From contig CM051456.1 in the NCBI GenBank assembly GCA_028274465.1, positions 90,878,753-90,942,752 on the forward strand: a stretch of 64,000 bases of DNA. The letters are read 5' to 3'. Below, in pieces: positions 1 through 10,721 of the stretch. The notes beneath the pieces are model-generated. The model searched no databases. It was not told the origin of the DNA and saw only the letters and a list, made by a program, of their open reading frames with translations. This DNA comes from Plantago ovata (lineage: Eukaryota; Streptophyta; Magnoliopsida; Lamiales; Plantaginaceae). Every line of letters starts with the position of its first letter. Position 1 is the stretch's first letter. The position numbers were made by a program, and so were the translations under genes.

Positions 1-809
1 CCTCGATCGGCTGAGTATGCTGCTTGTGATTTATTGGGCCTCCTCTGTGAGCTTCATAGTGTGACATCAGGTCTTCTGGTGGGTGTGGTAGTTCCATTTT
101 TAGGCCGGTCAGGAGCAACTCCTCTATTAGAGTCATCATTGCCCGTATTGCCTTCATTGTCACTACTGTCACCACCATCATCACCAGTAGAGTTGCAGTG
201 GCAGGTAGAATTCTCAAGACCAGACGCCGATGTTATGGAATCCTCCATCCTGTATCCCTCCAATGGGATGTGAACTGTTGAAGGGGAAAGGGCAGTGGTA
301 TCAGGACCTCCCTCTCCAATGTTTCATCCCACGAGAAGGTTTCAGTAGGCTGCTCGGTTACTCAGAAGTCTTCTATCTTTTTGTCCAATTTCGACCACAT
401 TCTCCACTGTTGCTCCGCCCAATGTCAATATGATGTTCACTTCAGAGGTTGGCAAAGGGCGCCCCAACGAGGGACTGTGTATCCATGTCATTATGTTTTG
501 GAACCAAGCTAGCGCTTTGGAACCTTCTAGCAACTGCGAACTCAAGATCAAATACGTCGCTGTGAGAATGTCCCGGTGCCTTCCAGTTCACTCGAACTCT
601 GCAGTCCTCGTGATGGAGTGATGATGTAATAATGGTTTCTGTCCCTTCGGTGGTGCATGAATAGGCATAGGAGTCCTTACTCCTCTTGGATAATCCACGG
701 CGTTGTTGCAAAACCCCTTGGCTCGAACGCACATCTAGCGAGATCACCTTCCTTGACATGGTTCTTCACAGCAATCATACGGGAATGTTCCCTTCCCTTG
801 CTATGGTAC
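1..809 (-). pseudogene. Second-cistron remnant of element A2
   Basis: This is the position, downstream of gag-protease, where element B has its second cistron. A predicted 3' splice site (TAG then GTACCAT) at 810-811 matches the one in B (CAG then GTACCATGG), but the ATG used in B reads ATA here, so the start is lost; the next ATG is at 759. From 759 to 442 one frame is open for 105 codons, then the reading frame breaks, with short open pieces at 551-342 and 263-54 in other frames. The last piece is rich in Asp, Asn and Gly. I recognise no domain. It is a decayed copy of an accessory ORF of unknown function, truncated by the window edge. Confidence 0.5.
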
Positions 810-1350
810 CTACAAACAACGATTAGCACCTCGTACGACTCAAAACAGACTCAGATATATGCTAGTGTAAAAGCGAAAAATGCGAGTGATAAAATCAACA
901 ATCAAACTCCCAAACCGCAATGTCTAGCCTAGCTTTTTCATTATGCAAAATACCAACGTAACTACTACATGCAATACATCACATCATGCTTTCACTAGAC
1001 AACCAATATCCTTGATAACAAGGCTCAATTCATACCATAGCAGTGCAAAAATTCTACCAACATAAATCCTCATTCTCAACAAATAAACATTCTATCGTCA
1101 TATCCACCAACATTACATCAATAAACACACTCATATGCAAGAATCCAAAGATAAAGACATATTGCAGCACATGATATATCATCTAGCAGAAAAATACCCA
1201 AATCAACAATTCAAGCGAAATTGGGCATGCAATTGATAGTAAATAACATGTCTAATCATACAAACAACATACCCATGCATCAAATAAGCATAATTGAAGC
1301 TCAAATCAAAAAACCCCCAAATTCGAAAATTAGGGTTCTAAAGATAGTAC
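810..1350 (-). other. Predicted intron in leader of A2 second cistron
   Basis: On the minus strand the sequence AGATCTGAG is followed by GTACTA (GT at 1,350-1,349) and ends at TTTGTAG (AG at 811-810). Element B has the same arrangement, including the 12-base string AGATCTGAGGTA. The interval is AT-rich and stop-filled in all frames. The coincidence of donor, acceptor and following GTACCAT in two diverged elements supports a real intron, but no transcript evidence is available. Confidence 0.5.
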
Positions 1351-1559
1351 CTCAGATCTGCAAATCTAACGAGTTAGGATGAAATCTGATCGGATAGGAT
1401 GATAGATCATGTAATAGGCTTCGAATTAAGCTAAAGAACACTCAATTTGGTCAAGAAATGAAGAAGTTATGAAGATTTAGAAGCAAAATCGCACTTTTCG
1501 GGTTTTTTTGGAGTATGGATGAAGAAGAATGAAGAAAATAATGTTTTGGGGTTGAAATC

Positions 1560-1680
1560 CGCGTTTTTTAAGATCTGGGACTGTGGCCCCACCACGGGGC
1601 GGTTCGCCCCCCAAGTGGGGCGGTTCTCCCCGTGCTCCCCAATGCGGGGAGACGGGTCCCGATGTTAGAAATCGCGGTTT
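1560..1680 (-). promoter_or_regulatory. GC-palindrome cluster upstream of A2 second cistron
   Basis: Hairpin-forming palindromes stand out of an AT-rich background: GGGGCGGTTCGCCCC at 1,596-1,610, GGGGCGGTTCTCCCC at 1,617-1,631 and CTCCCCAATGCGGGGAG at 1,635-1,651. The same motif type lies just upstream of the TATA box in this family's LTR. Downstream in minus orientation come a CT-rich leader and the predicted intron, so this looks like an internal promoter for the second cistron. The promoter role is inference. Confidence 0.45.
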
Positions 1681-1893
1681 AAATCCCGAAACTAATTTTT
1701 TCAAAAAACCACTCGAAAATTCTCACTCAAAAAAAAGCATATACGACACAGACATGAACAAATTCGCATATGAGAAGCAAATAGTTCAAGAATGAATGCA
1801 TGCAGAAAAATAGTAAAGAAAGCGATAAAAATTCCGGGTTGCCTCCCGGATAGCGTCATTGTTTAAAGTCTTTGACTCGACTCCTGTCTGCGC

Positions 1894-3033
1894 CTATCTC
1901 TTCTTTTTGCGGGTACTAGCCTTCCCCTTCATTGATCTCCTTTCCATGCCACGAACCTGTGAATAAGAAAGAATATAGGTTGCAAGACCACAGTAGTGAG
2001 TAGTAATATCAGGCGGTTCAGGTGGATCAGGTATGGCTTGCAATACGTGTTGCTTGCCATTCACTTCAATGGTGCAAGTTCTTTGGTATATATCCATCAC
2101 CGAGCGTAGTTTAGTCAAGAATGTTTGCCCTAAGAGTATGACATCCCCCGTTCCAGGTGCAGACGCCGGCATAACTACAAAGTTGGTGTATATAGATGCT
2201 TCACCAATCTTGACCAACACGTTTTTCACAACGCCCTCCGGTCTCATAAATGATCCATCCGCCAGTTGTACAATAGCCCTTTGCTCTGATAGTTTTCCGA
2301 TGTTGCTCTTTTCAAACACATTCAAATGAATTATGTTTGAGTAGGATCCCGTGTCTAGTGTGGCACGGACGTCTTCAAGCTCACCAATCCCTACCTTTAC
2401 ATCGAAACTTTTAGGGAGTGGTTCGGGATCCTCTTGCTCTTCATCACTTGTGTCGGAACCAAGGTCCTTCTTTTCTTCCTCAGCTAGTAGAGGTTCTTCC
2501 TTCATGCAGCACTCACACCTAACAACATTCCTGATAGTGATTTCGTCAGGTACATCACTAGCTAATGTAATGGCATTTGATTTCATAGTGCTGCTAGGTA
2601 GTTTTCGGTCGATCAACTCTTGCATCTTTTGATGGGCAAGCCTAGTGCGCTCTTCCAACTTATCGAGCCTTGCCCTAGTCTTCTCAGAATCTTCTTCATA
2701 CCGTTTGAGAAAACTTTGTGTATGATCGACCATCTTCTGCAAGTTCTCCATCAGTAGAGCTGTCTTCGACTTCGGTGGCTCTTTCGGAGCGGGGTTTTCG
2801 CAGTGATCATTACCATAGTTTAGCCTACTACGGTCTTGGTTAGGTCCATAAGTTTGGTTAGCCGGTGCATATCCTTGATTGTTACGGTATCCTCTTCTCC
2901 AAAATCCACCTCGAGGATTCCTACCGTCTTGTCCGTAGCTAATTTCCTGAGTACCAAACTCCGTAGCAAAGGCTTCTTCTTCTCCTCCTCGAGCCCAGTT
3001 GCCATCATCGTATGCCAGCTCCGATCTACACAT
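1894..3033 (-). pseudogene. Element A2 gag C-terminus and retropepsin-like aspartic protease
   Basis: The frame is open for 379 codons. The first part is Gly/Asn/Tyr-rich (a nucleocapsid-like tail), followed by a helical charged segment (about residues 85-150) and a retropepsin-like domain with the catalytic motif LDTGSYSN at about residues 225-232 and the family-typical ILLGQTFL near residue 300. It ends in a Lys/Arg-rich tail. The annotated start is not a true start: the frame should continue from the gag ORF upstream, but a small deletion at about 3,030 puts the two in different frames and removes most of the CCHC zinc knuckle that element B retains. The product would process Gag. Function is inferred from family knowledge. 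Confidence 0.8.
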
Positions 3034-3958
3034 ATGAGCCCAGTTGCTTCAATTCGTTGGTAAAGCACTCGAATTGATCCCCATTCCCCCTGTACATAGG
3101 GGCTTCTTGAGTCGGTGAAGCTTTAGGTCCACGTCTCCTAACCATTGCTCTTGGGTCTTTGAACTGTGAACCCTTAGCAAGCCTTTCGAAAACTGCCCAG
3201 ACGGCTTCTGCGGTTTCCTCCCAAATATTGCCTCGGCATTGGAAATCCACCACTTGTTGGTTCTCGAAGGTTAGTCCATTGTAGAAGTGTTGGACTAGGT
3301 CGGAGAGTTCAAAACCATGGTGAGGGCACTTGTTCGTGAGATCTTGGAACCTCTCGAACGCGGTGTAGATGGTCTCATCATAGTCCTGCTTGAATCCAGT
3401 GATCTGCGCCTTAAGCGCGGTAGTCAAAGTGTGTGGGAAGTATTTCTCCATGAAAGCTGAAAAAACCTTTTCCCAAGTGTCCAGCGAGCCTGCTGGAAGA
3501 GAGCTCAACCATGACTTGGCTCTGTCGCCAAGTCCCATAGCAAAAACCTTCATCCTTAACTCATCCGTGGTTATGTCAGCTCCGGGTCGTGGGAGTTGGT
3601 TGACGAAATCATCGATATCGTGCAAGTACCCCATCACATCTTCCCTTGATAAGCCATAGAACCTCGGAAGTTGTTGGAATGCGTGGTTCTTGATTTCCAG
3701 ATCTCGGGTTGTAGACGAAAGAACTATCGCCGGTCCCCTCATACGATCCTTGGTGGGTTGTACCCATGCCTTCAGTGGTCTAGCTTCTGCCATTCCGTCG
3801 ATTTCCTTGAATAGACTAATTAGAGATTCAGAGAAATCGGGTTCCTCTATTTCCTCTAGTGCGCGCCTTTCAAGTAGTCGCCTTCTTTGGTGGTAGACTC
3901 GATCGATCTCAGCAATTGAATTAGCAAGCGGTGTTCCCGCAGAACATGTATGCGGCAT
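3026..3958 (-). pseudogene. Element A2 gag (capsid region)
   Basis: A 310-codon frame with the gypsy Gag capsid pattern: PRFYG followed by ED, then W-LSSLP-GSLDTWEKVF-F--KYFPHT at mid-protein and CPHHGFELSDLVQHFYNGL near residue 220. It aligns along its length with the gag of element B (21,702-22,553), giving a clear family relationship. It would form the virus-like particle shell. The start follows the primer site and a short leader. The frame is cut at the position where the zinc knuckle should begin, so this copy cannot make a complete Gag-protease polyprotein. Confidence 0.85.
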
Positions 3959-4099
3959 ACACTATCTGTGACAGACTAGGAAAGGTGATTAGAAACAAAT
4001 AGGAAAGCAGAGAGAGATTAAAAAGGAAAACTAAAACTAAAAGAATTAGGAATCTAAAGCTGTAAATATAAACAAATTAAACAGAAAAAAGGAGTATAG

Positions 4100-4117
4100 T
4101 CCCCGGCAACGGCGCCA
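4100..4117 (-). other. Primer binding site of A2 (tRNA-Asp type)
   Basis: The minus strand reads TGGCGCCGTTGCCGGGGA three bases after the LTR end. This is complementary to the 3' end of plant tRNA-Asp (GUC), the primer used by Athila/Tat-type gypsy elements. Confidence 0.9.
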
Positions 4118-4120
4118 ATT

Positions 4121-5381
4121 TGATGAACGTGTCAGATTCAGTCAAATAAATTTGTAATAGTCAAAGGCAATCCACAACTACAACGAAAACCGTAGTGTAG
4201 TAGTAGAATGACTCGAGTGTCGTTCTCTCAGGACTATACTAGCTTTATCAAATCTAATTAGGAATATAAAACAACAAATAGAAAGCAATAGGGGTTTTCA
4301 AGCAGATAATGGAGATTGGTGATAGTATGGTCCTTCTTAACATAATGGGTCGATAATCATGCATAAATTCCTCGGTCTTGCATAGAGATCTTTGAATCAA
4401 TCTTGTGTCCTTGTTGCAAGTATTAAGCACTACGAAGATAATATGGGTCTGACTCATCAACAACTAACGTCCTAATGTGTTCCGTAATTATTCAACACTA
4501 CAAAGATAATTTGGTCTGATTGGTCGACAAGTGTCCAAGTGTGCATAATGATCAATACAACATACGAGAATTTTGGTGTTCAACTGATCAACGAAATAAA
4601 GCAATGACACGGAGTATAATGCGCGATATAGCCATTAGCATGATTATCTTCCCCCGTTAAGAATTCACATACTACCACCAACGATAAATTTAGCTACTCA
4701 TAGGCATGCAATCAATAGCAATCATAGAAGAAAACATATTGAAAGAATATAAAATAAGTAGATAAAAGTTGTAAGATACAAAGTTACCGAAGGTTGTCAA
4801 TCTCCGGATGATTGCGATCCTACGCGCTCCAATCTGCTATGAAAAAGTATCCCCTAAGCTATGGAACTCCCAGGACAGGCCCCGGGAAGTTCCTACCTAA
4901 AACTATAGAGAGAGGTGAGAAAGTAGGCTTGGAGAGATATGATTTTCGGAGAGAAAACTCGCAACTATATATAGGCCCGAAATATCTCTGGGGCGGTTCG
5001 CCCGAGTGCTGGGGCGGTTCGCCCCCCAGTATTTCGCGGAATTTCCGCGTTTATCGACGCGTATTTGGATTTCTTCACCTTTTCGGACTCGGTTTCAAAC
5101 TTCTAATGGCCTTCTAACCTCCAGATTCGGCCCCTAGACTCCAAATCCTATCCGGAAACCTTCAGATACTCCAAATATGCTTCTGGAACATCAATTCCTT
5201 GTAGACTTCAATATAATTGCCCGTAAATCTCCGAATTTCAACCAAAACCTGTAAAATAAAATCTAAAGGGAAACGTGACACTATTCTAATAAAATGTACT
5301 AAAATATAGCTAAATTAACATAGAGGATAGCTAAAATAGGTGAAAAAGACTCGAATGAAAGTGTAAAATACACATTCATCA
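4121..5381 (-). repeat. 5' LTR of element A2
   Basis: A 1,261-bp LTR with inverted ends TGATGAA and TTCATCA. On the minus strand it contains GC palindromes (4,990-5,003 and 5,009-5,029), then a TATATATAG box at 4,965-4,973, then a leader that ends just before the primer site. It is clearly the same LTR type as in element C (25,963-27,162) although the gag genes of A and C are very different. Confidence 0.9.
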
Positions 5382-6202
5382 CCTGATCAACGAAATAAAG
5401 CAATAACACGGAGTATAATGCGCGATATAGCCATTAGCATGATTATCTTCCCTTCGCTAAGAATTCACATACTACCACCAACGATAAGTTTAGCCACTCA
5501 TAATAGGCATGCAATCAACAGAAATCATAGAAGAAAACATGTTGAAAGATAAATAAAAATAAGTAGAATAAACTGTAAGATACAATGTTACCCAAGGTTG
5601 TCAATCTCCGAAGAATTGCGATCCTACAAGCTCCAAACTGCTATGAAAAAGAGTCCCCTAAGCTACGAACCCCCAGAACAGGCTCTGGGAAGTTCCTACC
5701 TAAAACTACAGAGAAAGGTGAGAAAGTAGGTCTGGAAAAGTATGATTTCGAAGAAAATCTGAGCAACTATATATAGGCCTCGAAATAGTGTGGGGCGGTT
5801 CGCCCCACACACCGGGCGGTTCTCCCGGTGTGGGGCGGTTCGCCCCAGAGAAAATCTCGCGGAATTCCGCATTTTCGACGCGTTTTTGGATTTCTTCCCC
5901 TTTTCGAACTCGGTTTCTGACTTCTAGTGGCCTTCTAACCTCCAGATTCGACCCCTAGACTCCAAATCATATCCGGAAACCTTCAGATACTCCAAATAGG
6001 CTTCTGGAACACCAATTCCTTGTCAACTTCAATATAATTGCCCGGAAATCCTCGATTTTCAACCAAAACCTGTAAAATGAAATCTAAAGGGAAACGTGAC
6101 ACTATTCTAATAAAATGCACTAAAATATAGCTAAATTAACATAGAGGATAGCTAAAATAGGTGAAAAAGACTCAAATGAAAGTGTAAAATACACATTCAT
6201 CA
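5382..6202 (-). repeat. Partial LTR of element A1, interrupted by A2
   Basis: An 821-bp copy of the A LTR with its normal start (TGATGAATGTG on the minus strand) but missing the last about 440 bp, which are replaced by the start of the A2 LTR. The simplest reading is that A2 inserted into the 5' LTR of an older element of the same family. It has three palindromes (5,788-5,810, 5,811-5,829, 5,831-5,847); the first is a perfect 10-bp stem with a GTT loop. The other half of A1 would lie left of the window. Confidence 0.85.
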
Positions 6203-7001
6203 CATATCGAGCATATGAAACAAGTAGTAGCCTATGTGGATGACAAATGACTTCATAATTTCATTATGAACATTATAATCCCATACTTATAATCTCTATG
6301 AAATAATTGAAAATTTGGACTAGATTGAAAAATCGAAAATTCTATTGACCAAGTAGCAATTTTTGAAAACTCGAAGGACTTAATTGTAATTTTTAAAACC
6401 TTGGAGGTGTTAAATCTAAAATTCAAAAGTAGAAGGACTAATTTGAAATAAACAATAAATTGATAAATTACAAATAAGCCCTTTAACTTTATACTAATTA
6501 AATTTAACCCCTCTAGTTAAAAATAATTATAATTAAATCATATTTATATTCCAAATATAAGATTCAATCCTCAAAATTTTCAAAATTCGATTTGGGTCCA
6601 ACCCGGAAAATATACATATTTATTAAAACACGGGACGGGACCCCGTCCCCACGGTGCCTGCGGCCCCGGGCGTCCGGCGCCCGCGGGACGCAGGCATGGG
6701 CGCCGCAGGCGCGGGTGCCTGCGTCCCGCAGGCACCCGGGTGCTCGCGGCACGCTGGCGACTAGCGCCCGCGCCGCGGGCACGGCGCCTGCGGCACTCAG
6801 GCGGCCGGACGCCGCCTGCGTCGCTCAGGCGGCCCAGTCAAAATAATATATAATTTTTTTTTTTTAAATATAAATTCTAAATTTATATAAAAACAAAAAT
6901 TTTGAAAATCGAATTAATCATAGAATCAATTGCATCCATATACAAAATCATACAATATATATACGTATATACGTAATCAATTAACCTCGCTCTGATACCA
7001 C
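6203..7001 (-). mobile_element. Leader fragment of element D2 (Ty1/copia)
   Basis: This segment matches 15,405-16,186, the untranslated leader of D1, and begins (minus strand) with the primer site TGGTATCAGAGC at 7,000-6,989. It is cut at 6,203 by the insertion of A1. It carries a strongly GC-rich cluster at about 6,630-6,840 in an otherwise AT-rich leader, with repeated GCCTGCGG/CCGCAGGC words that can pair with each other. Confidence 0.85.
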
Positions 7002-9083
7002 TGTAAGAAAATAGGGTCAGAGTTACCCCTAGGGTACGCAGCGGAATTTCAAAAAAATTCTTAACATATAGGTTAATTGATTATGTATTTGTCGTATATA
7101 TATAAACACGTCAATTAGAAGACTAACCTTACTTCCAAAGCAGCTTCCAAGTCTTCGTAATAATCCTGTGTATCTTCTTCTTCGTCGAAGTGGAAGATAT
7201 CTGCAATACTCTGATTATCTGCAAGACAATAAGAGTTAGTTTCCAGCTCCTACAACCTCAACCTTGGTATCCACGGATGAACAGCCTATCGGAAGAATGC
7301 TAGGATATTCTTTTTGTGACCAAGAAGACGGGGCGGCGATTCCTCCGGTGAGGTGGCGCGCACGCGTGTGGCTTGTAGAGGAGGGGAGAGCTTTTTATTT
7401 TCTCTAAGAAAACTGGGTAGAATAACTGTGTGTAAAACTGTATCCAAAGCTCTCTAATAGTCTACTATATATAGTAGTCAATAGAAGCCTAAAGCATAAG
7501 CAATTAGACTTCGTAAAGGAATAAGAATCTAATTCTTATCGCACTAGGAAACCAATATCAAGTCTAGATTCATTCCCAATCAAATTAAAACTCAATCAGG
7601 AAAATCTAACTTATCCCTTGGACTTCTAATAGAGGAAGGAAGCGAACTCCTTCCCCTACTCATCACCTGCGCGCGCGCGCTCTCCCAGGGACAATAGGTG
7701 GGTCCCGATTTTGGGACCCACTTATCGTTCTAAGGCAATTCAAACTCCAAGTAGAGTTTGCCCATGTGCATATGTTAATTCTAAATTAACATATCCTTTC
7801 AAATCAAACCTCTATTATATTTCCAAAATATAACCTTTAATTGTATTTACATAAAATACAATTAATTAGCCAATTCAATTAATAATTCCAAATCATTAAT
7901 TGAGTCACCAAATATTATAATTAATTCCAAATCAATTATAATCCATCAATCACAATTAATTCCAAATTAATTGCGATTCCATCTTCAAGGATATTCTGAT
8001 AGGCTGAATCACCACATAGTGTGACCCATAGGGCCTCATCATATTAAGCAAGTCCTAGACTAGGCAACATGGAATTCCTAGACGGTTTCATTTGCAATAT
8101 TAATACATGAGGACGTTTGAGAGGTTTCTCAAAGCTAACCCTTTCGTTGCGAAGTCTGTTGCGCTCAACGCGGCGATGGTAACGTCCCTTCATCTGACTT
8201 GCTCGAATGCATCTAGGATCGATGAAGTGTCTATCCCAATAATACATCCACAGGCATCTCAAGGAGTTGTTTGGTTATTAAGATATAATTATGACCATCA
8301 TAATATATCATTTGCACTGGCCAGTGACTTTACCAACACAACTATGAAGACTATGAGCAGTACTCTCCTGTGCTACACTTGAGAGATGAATCCTTCACAG
8401 AATCACTTATCAATCCCCATTTGTATGTAGCCATTATCCTGGATCGTGTCTTAGGTCAACTGCTTATTCAGAGCTGATATCGACGGGTCCACCAAGGATA
8501 TGAGGCAACAAATGTGATGATAAAGTCTTGTAAGTACAAAGGACGACTGACATCACTTCGACAACTTAACGGTTCCCATAGACACTTCGGTCTAGATTAT
8601 ACATCGATGGGAGTGTCCGGTGGGTACTTCCATTGTTCGATAATCCTTCTTCGAACAACTATGCGCAGTTATGGGAACGTTTCTCGATTGTCCAACAATC
8701 CGTTCCGTGGCCGTGGGATCGGCTCACACTTGCTCCAACAAGTATAACCTCCACGCATACTAGTCTCTTCTGGTTCATTCAGACCCCTACATCCGAGATG
8801 AACCTCGACTAGGGAGTGTTTGGGATAGATGATAACTCACATAGCTCCCACTATCTGTGTGATCGGTCATCTATCCGAGGGGACATGTTTAATATCAATA
8901 CAGACAGTAATAGAGATATGACATGCTGCATGCCTGGCGTAATATAAATATGAAAGCGATACTCAATAGTAAAAGCAACAAACATATATTATATTACGTT
9001 GACCTGTGTAATAGTACATATATGCCCTCTATAAGGACTCTATGCCCTTAGTAAGAACCGTCTATAGGACATATACACTATCA
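7002..9083 (-). repeat. 5' LTR of element D2
   Basis: A full 2,082-bp LTR (minus-strand ends TGATAGTG and CTTACA) followed on the minus strand by a primer site, so it is a 5' LTR. It begins directly inside the 3' LTR of D1 at 9,083/9,084. It contains a 9-bp stem palindrome (7,698-7,721; GTGGGTCCC with a six-base loop). Short open frames inside it, such as 8,514-8,747, recur in all LTR copies but differ mainly at amino-acid-changing positions and are not considered genes. Confidence 0.9.
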
Positions 9084-10701
9084 TTACTTATATAGTAGTC
9101 AATCGAAGCCTAAAGCATAAGCAATTAGACTTCATAAAGGAATAAGAATCTAATTCTTATCGCACTAGGAAACCAATTTCAAGTCTAGATTCATTACCAA
9201 TCAAATTAAAACACAATCAGAAAAATCTAACTTATCCCTTGGACTTCTAATAGAGGAAGGAGTCGAACTCCTTCCCCTATCCCATCTACGCGCGCGCGTG
9301 CTCTCCCAGGGTTAATAGGTGGGTACCAATTTTGGGACCCACTTATAGTTCTAAGGCAGTTCAAACTCCAAGTAGATTTTGCCCATGTGCATATGTTAAT
9401 TCTAAATTAACATATCCTTTCAAATCAAACCTATATTATATTTCCAAAATATAATCTTTAATTGTATTTTCATAAAATACAATTAATTAGCCAATTCAAT
9501 TAATAATTCCAAATCATTAATTGAGCCACATAATATTATAATTAATTCCAAATCAATTATAATCCATCAATCACAATTAATTCCAAATTAATTGTGATTC
9601 CATCTTCAAGGATATTCTGGTAAGCTGAATCACTACATAGTGTGACCCATAGGGCTTCATTGTATTAAGCAAGTCCTAGACTAGGCAAAATGGAATTCCT
9701 AGACGGTTCCATTTGCAATATTAATACATGACGACGTTTGAGAGGTTTCTCAAAGCAAACCCTTTCGTTGCGAAGTCTGTTGCGCTCAACTCGTTGATGG
9801 TAACGTCCCTTCATCTGACTGACTCGAATGCATCTAGGATCGATGATGTGTCTATCCTAATAATACATCCACGGGCGTCTCAGGTAGTTGCTTGGTTACT
9901 AAGATATACTTATGACCATTATAATATATCAATGCACTGGCCAGTGACTTTACCAACACAACTATGAAGACTATGAGCAGTACTCTCCCGTGCTACACAT
10001 GAGAGATGAATCCTTCAAAGAGACACTTATCACCCCCATTTGTATGTAGCCATAATCCTGGATCGTGTCTTAGGTCAACTGCTTATTCAGAGCTGACATC
10101 GACGGGTCCACCAAGGATATGGGGCAACAAATGTGATGATAAAATCCTATAAGTCCAAAGGACGACTGGCATCACTTCGACAACTTACCGGTTCCCATAG
10201 ACACTTCGGTGTAGAGTATACATCGATGGGAGTGTCCGGTGGGTACTTCCATTGTTCGATAATCCTTCTTCGAACAACTATGCGCAGTTATGGGAACGTT
10301 TTTCGATTGTCCAACAATTCGTTCCGTGGCCATGGGATCGGCTCACACTTGCTCCAACAAGTATAACCTCCACGCATACTAGTCACATCTGGTTCATTCA
10401 GACTCCTACATCCGAGATGAACCTCGACTAGGGAGAGTTTGGGATAGATGATAACTCACATAGCTCCCACTATCTGTGTGATCGGTCATCTATCCGAGGG
10501 GACATGTTTAATATCAATACAGACAGAAATAGAGATATGACATGCTGCATGCCTAGTGTAATGTAAATATGAAAGTGGTACTCAATAGTAAAACAACAAA
10601 CATATATTATATTACGTTGACATGTGTAATAGTACATATATGCCCTCTATAAGGGCTCCATGCCCTTAATAAGGACTGTCTCTAGGACATATACACTATC
10701 A
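9084..10701 (-). repeat. 3' LTR of element D1, truncated by D2
   Basis: A 1,618-bp copy of the D LTR that begins right after the polypurine tract and lacks its last about 475 bp, the point where D2 is inserted. It differs from the D1 5' LTR (16,187-18,282) at several percent of positions by eye, so D1 is older than elements C and E. Confidence 0.88.
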
Positions 10702-10712
10702 ATCTCCCACTT
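10702..10712 (-). other. Polypurine tract of D1
   Basis: The minus strand reads AAGTGGGAGAT directly before the LTR start TGATAG. The same tract precedes the 3' LTR of element E. It would prime plus-strand DNA synthesis. Confidence 0.85.
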
Positions 10713-10721
10713 GAACTAGAG

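Larger units (their letters stand above)
1..5381 (-). mobile_element. Element A2: Ty3/gypsy-type, gag-protease only, 3' part outside window
   Basis: In minus orientation this element runs from a 5' LTR (5,381 to 4,121) through a tRNA-Asp primer site, gag, protease, a promoter-like hairpin region and a second cistron that is cut by the window start. No reverse transcriptase, RNase H or integrase motif is visible downstream of protease, where an autonomous gypsy element would carry them. The order resembles plant non-autonomous 'TR-GAG' elements. That RT is not encoded beyond position 1 is inference, because the 3' end is not in the window. It is inserted into a second LTR of the same family (5,382-6,202). 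Confidence 0.85.

Noticed and set aside
5382..6202. Tandem duplication of the A LTR
   Set aside because: The partial copy starts at a true LTR end and stops where a full LTR begins, which fits insertion of A2 into A1 better; the mirrored remainder outside the window would settle it.
8514..8747. 77-codon ORF recurring in three D LTRs (also 10,133-10,366 and 17,716-17,949)
   Set aside because: Differences among the copies mostly change amino acids and there is no domain; it recurs because the LTR recurs.
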